From Cellulosimicrobium cellulans (GTDB lineage Bacteria; Actinomycetota; Actinomycetes; Actinomycetales; Cellulomonadaceae), in the NCBI RefSeq assembly GCF_024124905.1, contig NZ_JAMXST010000004.1, positions 186,001 to 250,000 of the forward strand: DNA of 64,000 nucleotides. The letters run 5' to 3'. The notes below the pieces were generated by a model. It saw nothing but the letters and a program-made list of their open reading frames with translations, made no database searches and had not been told where the DNA came from. Made by a program: the position numbers and the translations under genes. Shown one piece after another: positions 58,849-64,000 of the stretch (the first letter of the stretch is position 1; the number at the start of each line of letters is the position of its first letter).

Positions 58849-60848
58849 AGCGCCGACTCCGCGCGGACGGGCCCCGCGAGGTAGAGCCGCAGCCGCCGCC
58901 GCGCGGACGCGCGACCGTTCCCGCGCAGCGCGACGGAGCGGGCCGCCGCCCCGACGACGGCCCCGGCACGCGCGAGCGCCCAGCCCGCGCGACCGTGGTG
59001 CTTGCGCAGGTAGCGCTCCTGCGACGCGTGGAAGTGCGTCTCCCTGCGGCTCGGGTCGCTGCTCGTCGCGCCGCCGAGGTGCAGCGCGTGCGCCTCGGGC
59101 ACGACGGCGTGCCGCCACCCGGCCCGCACCGCGCGGTACGCCCAGTCGGTCTCCTCCGCGTAGAGGAAGAACCGCTCGTCGAAGCCGCCCACGTCGTCGA
59201 GCGCCGCCGCGCGGAGCAGCAGCACCGAGCCGATGACGAACGAGCGCTCCGCCGGGGTCCGGCGCAGCCGCGCGAGCCCGACGGCCTCCGTCCACGTGGC
59301 CGCCGGGGACGGGAACGGCCAGACCACGCGCGCCCGGGTGCCGTCGTCGTCCACCTGCTCCGGCCCCACGCTCGCGATCCCCGGGTCGGCGTGGAGCGCG
59401 CGGTGGAGGGCCTGGACGTCCTCGGAGGTCACGACGGCGTCCGGGTTGAGGAGGAGGACGTCGGCGCCGGGCACCTGGCGGTGGGCGAGCGCGTGGTTCA
59501 CCCCCGCGGCGAACCCGCCGTTGCGGCCGGGGTCGAGGTAGCGCCCGCCCGCGAGCTCGGTGATCTCCCGGATCTCGGGCAGGGACGAGTTGTCGACGAC
59601 CGTGATCGGGTACTTCCCGGCGAGCGGGGCGAGCGCGTCGCGCACCATCGCGGGGGAGCCGTAGGCGACGACGACGACCTCGGGCGGCACGCCCGCGGAC
59701 GGGTCGCGCTCGTCGGTCGGCCGCGCACGCGCGGAGCCCGGCCCGCCGTCGACCGCCGTCCGGTAGAGCCCGGCGTAGCGGCGGGCGACCTCGGCCCACG
59801 AGCACGCCGCCGCGCGCTCCGCCCCCGCTGCGCGCAGGCGGTGGGCCAGGCCGTCCTCGTCGCGGACGCGCACGAGCGCGGCGCGCAGGGCGGCCGGGTC
59901 CTCGGAGGCGACGAGCAGGCCCGCGCCGCCCACGACGTCGGGCAGCGCTCCCGTGCGGGTCGCCACGACCGGCACGCCGCACGCCATCGCCTCGACCGCG
60001 ACCCGCCCGAACTGCTCGACCCAGCCGGGCGTCTCGCGCGACGGGACGGCGAGCGCGTCGAGCGAGCGGTAGAACGCGACGAGGTCGGCGTCCGCGAGCG
60101 CGCCGACGAACCGGACCCGGTCGCCGAGCGGTCGCGCCGCCTCCTCGAGCGCCGCGCGGTCCGGGCCGTCGCCCGCGACGACGAGGTCGAGCCGGTCGTC
60201 GCCCGCGACCGCGGCGAGGAGCACGTCGACGCCCTTGTGGTGCGCGAGCCGTCCGGCGTACCCCACGCGGAGGCGATCCGGGGCGCGGTCGTCCCGACCG
60301 GCGTCGGGCGCGAAGACCGCCGGGTCGACGCCCAGCGGGACCGTCTCGACGCGCCCTCGGGCGCCCTTGGCGCGCACGATCCGGCCGGCCTCGTCGTTGC
60401 AGACCGACACGGCCGCAGCACCGCGCAGCGCGCGCGCCTCGAACCACCGGAACGGCCACGGGTAGCGCTTGTCGAGGTTCTGCGCGGAGTAGAGGAGGTA
60501 CGGCGGGGCGGGGCGGCGCGAGACGACCGCGCGCAACCGGCGCAGCAGGAGGACCTGCGCCGTCGCGAGCGCGAAGGGCTCCTCGTGCACGTCGAGCACG
60601 TCCCACTCCTGCCCGAGCGCGCGCCACAGGGGGAGCGGGTCGTACACGAAGAGGGCGGGGTGCGACCCGATCGTCCGCACCCCCCGCACCGGCTCGCCCG
60701 GGCGGGGCACGAGGCGGACGGTCGTGCCGCCCTCGTCCCACGCGCGCGCCGACAGCAGCCGGACGTCGACCCCCCGCGCGCGCAGCTCGCGCTCGCGCTC
60801 GCGCCAGGCGTCGACCACGGCGCTGTGCGAGACGCGGAGGACCCTCAT
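58845..60848 (-). CDS. Bifunctional glycosyltransferase: GT4 fused to GT2
   Basis: 667 residues. Residues 1-375 form a GT-B GT4 domain (LRVSHSAVVDAWRERERELRA, DVLDVHEEPFALATAQ, VGYAGRLAHHKGVDVLLAAV, VVAGDGPDRAALE, EQFGRVAVEAMACGVP). After a charged linker (about 375-395), residues 397-667 form a GT-A GT2 domain: PEVVVVAYGSPAMVRDALAPL, ITVVDNSS, DPGRNGGFAAGVNHALAH, LLLNPDAVV (DxD-like), and FVIGSVLLLRAAALDDVGGFDERFFLYAEETDWAYR as in rhamnosyltransferases. The fusion implies two consecutive sugar additions. It is the promoter-proximal gene of the minus-strand operon. Confidence 0.9.
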   Translation of the reverse strand: MRVLRVSHSAVVDAWRERERELRARGVDVRLLSARAWDEGGTTVRLVPRPGEPVRGVRTIGSHPALFVYDPLPLWRALGQEWDVLDVHEEPFALATAQVLLLRRLRAVVSRRPAPPYLLYSAQNLDKRYPWPFRWFEARALRGAAAVSVCNDEAGRIVRAKGARGRVETVPLGVDPAVFAPDAGRDDRAPDRLRVGYAGRLAHHKGVDVLLAAVAGDDRLDLVVAGDGPDRAALEEAARPLGDRVRFVGALADADLVAFYRSLDALAVPSRETPGWVEQFGRVAVEAMACGVPVVATRTGALPDVVGGAGLLVASEDPAALRAALVRVRDEDGLAHRLRAAGAERAAACSWAEVARRYAGLYRTAVDGGPGSARARPTDERDPSAGVPPEVVVVAYGSPAMVRDALAPLAGKYPITVVDNSSLPEIREITELAGGRYLDPGRNGGFAAGVNHALAHRQVPGADVLLLNPDAVVTSEDVQALHRALHADPGIASVGPEQVDDDGTRARVVWPFPSPAATWTEAVGLARLRRTPAERSFVIGSVLLLRAAALDDVGGFDERFFLYAEETDWAYRAVRAGWRHAVVPEAHALHLGGATSSDPSRRETHFHASQERYLRKHHGRAGWALARAGAVVGAAARSVALRGNGRASARRRLRLYLAGPVRAESAL

Positions 60849-60959
60849 GTGGGAGATTGTCCCCCAGCAGGCCACGGATCCCGCGGGAATCCGCCGATTT
60901 CACCCCATCCGTCCGCGGGTCGGGTACGGAGCGGCCGCACAGGACGGGACACGGCCGAG

Positions 60960-61006
60960 ACATGGCGGTGACATGCGGTGACATGCGGAGACATGCGGAG
61001 ACACGG
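60960..61006. repeat. 10-bp tandem repeat before a GT2 gene
   Basis: Units ACATGCGGTG (60971), ACATGCGGAG (60981) and ACATGCGGAG (60991), preceded by an 11-base variant at 60960 and followed by ACACGGAG, which contains the Shine-Dalgarno. Period 10 equals about one DNA turn. The rest of the gap 60849-60959 holds no gene. Confidence 0.75.
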
Positions 61007-61015
61007 AGGAGCGAC

Positions 61016-61972
61016 GTGGGCGAGGTCCGGCAGACGGACGGGGACGGCACCGCCCTCCCGAGCGTGAGCGTCGTCGTGGCGACGAACCGCGGCGGGCCGT
61101 TCCTCGCGGAGGCGCTCGCGGCCGTCCTCGCGCAGTCGTACCCCGCCGTCGAGCTCGTCGTCGTCGACGACGGCTCGCCCGACCCTGACGCCCTGCTCCG
61201 GATCGTCGAGGGGGCGGCGGCGCGGGGCGCCGCGCCGCGTCCTCGCGTGGTGCGACGGGCGCCCGCGGGCGTCTCGGCCGCACGCAACGCGGGCGTCGCG
61301 CTGACGTCCGGCGACCTCGTCGCCTTCCTCGACGACGACGACCGCTGGCACCCCGACCGGCTGCGGCGGCACGCCGAGGTCATGGCCGCCCGTCCGGACG
61401 CCGTGGTGAGCTACTGCGGGATGCGGACGATCGACGTCGACGGCGCGGAGCTCGTCGCCGCGGACCAGCGCGCCGCGGTGGACCGGCGCGCCGTGATCCG
61501 CGGACCGGGCGTCATGCTCCCGAACCTCGTGATCCGTCGGGAGGTCTTCGACGCCGTCGGCGGCTTCGACCCGGGGTACCGGCAGGGAGAGGACCTCGAC
61601 CTCGTGCTCAAGGCGGCGGCGCTCGGCCCCTTCGCGTTCGTCGACGACGTCCTCGTGGACTACCGCCACCACGCGACCAACACCACGCGGTCCCACCGCG
61701 ACCTCGCGACGAGCCTGCGGACGATCCTGCGGCGGCACCGGGCCGACGCGCTCGCGGCGGGCCGTCGCGACCTCGTCGACGCGTACGACGACCGGCTCCG
61801 CGCCAACGACCGGTTCGCGTGGTGGAGCGCGGCGCGCGCGGCGTCCGCCGCGACCGCACGCGGCCACGTCCCGGCGGCGCTCGGGGACGCGGCGTGGGCA
61901 GCCCGCTTCGCGCCCGCGACGCCGCTCCGCGTCCTCGTCGACCGCCTAGGCGGTCGCGCCGGGAAGCGCTAG
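61016..61972 (+). CDS. Glycosyltransferase family 2 (GT-A)
   Basis: 318 residues; GTG with CGGAGGAG 5 bases upstream. The GT-A core reads VSVVVATNRGGPFLAEALAA, LVVVDDGSPDPDAL, GVSAARNAGVALTSGDLVAFLDDDDRWHPDRL (DxD metal site in LDDDD, about residue 105), and RREVFDAVGGFDPGYRQGEDLDLVLKAA. The C-terminal helices include WAARFAPATPLRVLVDRLGG. It runs opposite to its neighbours on both sides. Its last 27 bases overlap the convergent gene at 61946. Confidence 0.9.
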   Translation: MGEVRQTDGDGTALPSVSVVVATNRGGPFLAEALAAVLAQSYPAVELVVVDDGSPDPDALLRIVEGAAARGAAPRPRVVRRAPAGVSAARNAGVALTSGDLVAFLDDDDRWHPDRLRRHAEVMAARPDAVVSYCGMRTIDVDGAELVAADQRAAVDRRAVIRGPGVMLPNLVIRREVFDAVGGFDPGYRQGEDLDLVLKAAALGPFAFVDDVLVDYRHHATNTTRSHRDLATSLRTILRRHRADALAAGRRDLVDAYDDRLRANDRFAWWSAARAASAATARGHVPAALGDAAWAARFAPATPLRVLVDRLGGRAGKR

Positions 61973-63046
61973 CTCGAGCTCGTCCCACTGCTCGGCGAGC
62001 AGGGAACCGACCCGGTCGACGTCGTCCACGGCCGCGAGCCGCCTCGCCTCGTACCAGCACGTCACGGCCGCCCACAGCGCGAGCACGAGGACGCGGTCGC
62101 GCGGCGTCGCGTCGAACGCCGCCCGACCGGACGCGAACAGGTCGCCGACGGCCGCGTCCAGGTCGCCGTCCAGGTAGGCCGCGAGGACGGCCCCGTGGGC
62201 GGACGCGATCATCCCGACGGGGAACACGAAGAACGGCGCGAGGACCATGACGCCGAGGTCGATCGGGACCGGCGTGCCGTCGGGTGCGACGACGAGGTTG
62301 TTCACCTGGGGGTCGGCGCCCGACGGGACGGTGCCCCACTCGGGGGTCCGTGCGACGAACGCGGCGAGCTCGGCGGGCGACGGGAAGCCGTCCGGCAGCG
62401 GGCCGCGGAGGACGAGGTCCACGGCGCTCTCGACGATGCGTCGGGGATCGGGCTCCCACTCGCCGCGGGCGAGGTGCGCGTAGTCGAGCACGAGCCTGCG
62501 CACCAGGGCGACGCGCTCGTCCTCGCCGAGCTCGAGCGGGTGCCGGCCGGCGACGAACTCCTCGACGAGCAGGTCGTCGAGCACGCGGTACGACGGGCAC
62601 CGGACGTGCTCGGCGAAGCGTCGGCGCAGCACCGCGTAGCGCTCGGTCGCGCTCGCCGCCTCGATGGTCCTGGCGACGGAGCGCCCCGGCTCGAGGAACA
62701 GCAGCCCGCCCTCGAACGTGGTGGTGACCACGGTGTAGGGGCCGGACGGACCGTGGCTGACGAAGAGCCAGGGCGGGGGGAGCCGCCGTGCGACCTGGAG
62801 CAGGGCGTCCCGGACCGGGTGCCGGGACGGTTCGGCGCCGACGACGTCGACGTGCTGGCGCGACCGGCGCAGGTGGCCGGGCAGCGGCGTGCCGAACCGG
62901 TGCCAGACACCGTCCGACGTGCTCACGAAGACGCCGCGAGCGAGCAGGTCGACGTGCCCGAGCGCACCAGCACGCGTCGCGCGACGCCGCGCTCCCACGG
63001 CGTCCCAGCGGGCGATCGCCGCGCGTGCCCGGGCCGCGACCGTCAT
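61946..63046 (-). CDS. Kinase-fold (phosphotransferase-like) protein of unknown function
   Basis: 366 residues; ATG overlapping the upstream GT2 stop by 4 bases, so co-expressed. No membrane segment and no closely known family that I can name. The C-terminal half shows SGADPQVNNLVVAPDGTPVP and then IDLG, which resembles the catalytic loop (HxDxxxxN) and DFG-like metal motif of aminoglycoside-phosphotransferase-type kinases with the His and first Asp shifted. The N-terminal half has a strand-rich region (YTVVTTTFEGGLLFLEPG) that could be the nucleotide-binding lobe. Such a protein in a polysaccharide operon may phosphorylate a sugar or a lipid-linked unit. Function is inference. Confidence 0.6.
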   Translation of the reverse strand: MTVAARARAAIARWDAVGARRRATRAGALGHVDLLARGVFVSTSDGVWHRFGTPLPGHLRRSRQHVDVVGAEPSRHPVRDALLQVARRLPPPWLFVSHGPSGPYTVVTTTFEGGLLFLEPGRSVARTIEAASATERYAVLRRRFAEHVRCPSYRVLDDLLVEEFVAGRHPLELGEDERVALVRRLVLDYAHLARGEWEPDPRRIVESAVDLVLRGPLPDGFPSPAELAAFVARTPEWGTVPSGADPQVNNLVVAPDGTPVPIDLGVMVLAPFFVFPVGMIASAHGAVLAAYLDGDLDAAVGDLFASGRAAFDATPRDRVLVLALWAAVTCWYEARRLAAVDDVDRVGSLLAEQWDELELALPGATA

Positions 63047-64000
63047 CGCCGCAGGTCGCCCTGCAAGGACGCGGGGTGGGCCCGGCTCACCTGGGGCGTC
63101 GCGGGGTCGACCCGGGTCAGGCTCCAGCCGAGGGACCAGCACACGCGCCATGCGACGTCCGACAGGTCGCCCGGGTGGCGCACCGTCGAGGCCTTGCGGA
63201 GCGCGCGACCCGCGACGCGCCCGACCCGACGGACGAGGGCGAACCCCTTCGCCGTGACACGACGGAGGGCGCTCGGGCCGCCCGCGGCGGTCGGGCCTCC
63301 TGCCGACGGAGGCTCGGGCGCCTCGGGCGGCGCCGCCTGCGCCTCCGCGACGAACTCGGCGTAGCGGTGCAGCAGCCGCCGCTCACCGCCCCCGTAGGCG
63401 TACGCCTGCTTGCAGACGTCCCAGAGCCCGTCCCGACGACGGACGTGCAGCACGATCGCGGGGTCGAAGGCGAGCGCGTGCCCGTGCAGCTGGACGCGCA
63501 GGCAGAAGTCGTCGTCCTCTGCGGTGCGCGCGCCCTCGTCGAACCCGCCGACCTCCTCGAAGACCTCCCTGCGGACGCCCATGTTCCCCGAGCCGGCGGT
63601 GACGAACTGCGGCAGGAACGGCTTCACGGTCAAGCCGTGCGCCTGCGCGGTCCACGTGACGGCCGAGCGCATCCCGGCGTTGAGCAGCGCCCCCTCGAAC
63701 GGGCCGGCGACGAACTCGTGGACGTCGAGCGCCCGGCGCACGGCCGCGACCCAGCCCTCGCCCACGCGGTCGTCGGCGTCGCAGAACGCGATCCGCGGGG
63801 CGCGCGCGGCCGCCACGCCGATGTTGCGCGCCGCGCTCGGCCCGCGGCGCGCGGAGGCGTCGACGAGGCGCAGCTCGGGCATCCGGGTCGCCGCCCACGA
63901 CCGCACGAGGTCCGCGGTCCCGTCGCGCGACCCGTTGTCGGCGACGAGCACCTCCCAGGGCCACTCCGGGCGCTGGGCGAGCAGCGCCTCGAGCTGGGTC
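63043..64000 (-). CDS. Glycosyltransferase family 2 (5' end outside window)
   Basis: At least 319 residues; the frame remains open to the window edge, so the N-terminal strand is missing. LVADNGSRDGTADLV, GPSAARNIGVAAARAPRIAFCDADDRVG (DxD-like), GNMGVRREVFEEVGGFDEG and TAEDDDFCLRVQLHG are GT2 landmarks. The C-terminal half has a Pro/Ala/Gly linker and a basic helical region (RRVTAKGFALVRRVGRVAGRALRKA) that may lie against the membrane. It overlaps the kinase-like gene by 4 bases. Confidence 0.85.
   Translation of the reverse strand, partial: TQLEALLAQRPEWPWEVLVADNGSRDGTADLVRSWAATRMPELRLVDASARRGPSAARNIGVAAARAPRIAFCDADDRVGEGWVAAVRRALDVHEFVAGPFEGALLNAGMRSAVTWTAQAHGLTVKPFLPQFVTAGSGNMGVRREVFEEVGGFDEGARTAEDDDFCLRVQLHGHALAFDPAIVLHVRRRDGLWDVCKQAYAYGGGERRLLHRYAEFVAEAQAAPPEAPEPPSAGGPTAAGGPSALRRVTAKGFALVRRVGRVAGRALRKASTVRHPGDLSDVAWRVCWSLGWSLTRVDPATPQVSRAHPASLQGDLRR

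Noticed and set aside
58875-58889. CGCGAGGTAGAGCCG, identical to the core of the 21-bp repeats
   Set aside because: It is a single copy inside the coding sequence of the GT4-GT2 fusion, where it encodes ordinary residues, with no neighbouring units. Chance at this base composition is likely.

Overview
The window is about 73-75% G+C and almost fully coding. It has GTG/ATG starts, many 4-base ATGA/GTGA stop-start overlaps, TANNNT hexamers 6-8 bases before start codons (leaderless mRNAs), and the actinobacterial order metG-tatD-rpf-rsmA-ispE. With CE7 esterase, GH43-like enzyme, G5/DUF348 proteins and GOLPH3-like protein, this fits the chromosome of a Micrococcales actinobacterium of the Cellulomonas / Cellulosimicrobium / Isoptericola type (inference, not a placement by comparison). 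I see no rRNA, transposase, integrase or CRISPR array.

Layout. (1) 1-6.1 kb: tail of a lactococcin-972-type export pair (membrane protein plus ATPase), a ScbR-like TetR regulator, a MarR-like protein, an AlaC-type aminotransferase and a convergent SDR dehydrogenase. (2) 6.3-19.7 kb: a PQQ-type sugar dehydrogenase lipoprotein, then a cell-wall and housekeeping block: metG, tatD, rsmA, ispE and three DUF348-G5 wall hydrolases. One hydrolase has a true Rpf domain and two have a different C-terminal lytic domain. A VOC protein and WYL regulator are inserted between two of them. (3) 19.8-29.8 kb: a carbohydrate locus with a CE7 acetyl esterase, a secreted GH43-like protein, and a LacI-led operon of an FAD oxidoreductase and a sugar ABC importer. 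Three copies of one operator-like sequence lie in it. (4) 29.8-43.6 kb: an orphan WXG100-like protein, an ABC-F protein, and a run of regulator/exporter pairs (MarR + F420-reductase-like, TetR + DrrAB-type ABC, MarR + CynX-type MFS, NatAB-type ABC, TetR). The intergenic gaps of its middle part hold unusual 21-bp-period repeat arrays and a large nested inverted repeat. (5) 43.8-49.7 kb: tRNA-Gln, glmU, prs, a SIMPL protein, a GOLPH3-like protein, rplY (L25) and pth. (6) 49.8-64 kb: an exopolysaccharide cluster with eight glycosyltransferase genes (one a GT4-GT2 fusion, one cut by the window end), a Wzz/BY-kinase-like protein with a ruined Walker A motif, a Wzy/O-antigen-ligase-like membrane protein and a kinase-fold-like protein.

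How it works together: GlmU supplies UDP-GlcNAc for peptidoglycan and probably for the polysaccharide cluster. The three G5 hydrolases would remodel the wall, and all share one promoter box. The 19.8-29.8 kb locus looks like a self-regulated glycan deacetylation, cleavage, import and oxidation unit. The exporter region is a set of small regulator-transporter modules, each with its own operator.

Most notable for follow-up: the 21-bp repeat arrays and nested palindrome at 35.3-39.8 kb, the shared box and shared leader of the wall hydrolase genes, the predicted pseudo-kinase in the polysaccharide cluster, the LacI operator trio, and a 10-bp tandem repeat running into a ribosome binding site at 61.0 kb. 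All functions are inferred by reading the sequence; no database search was run.
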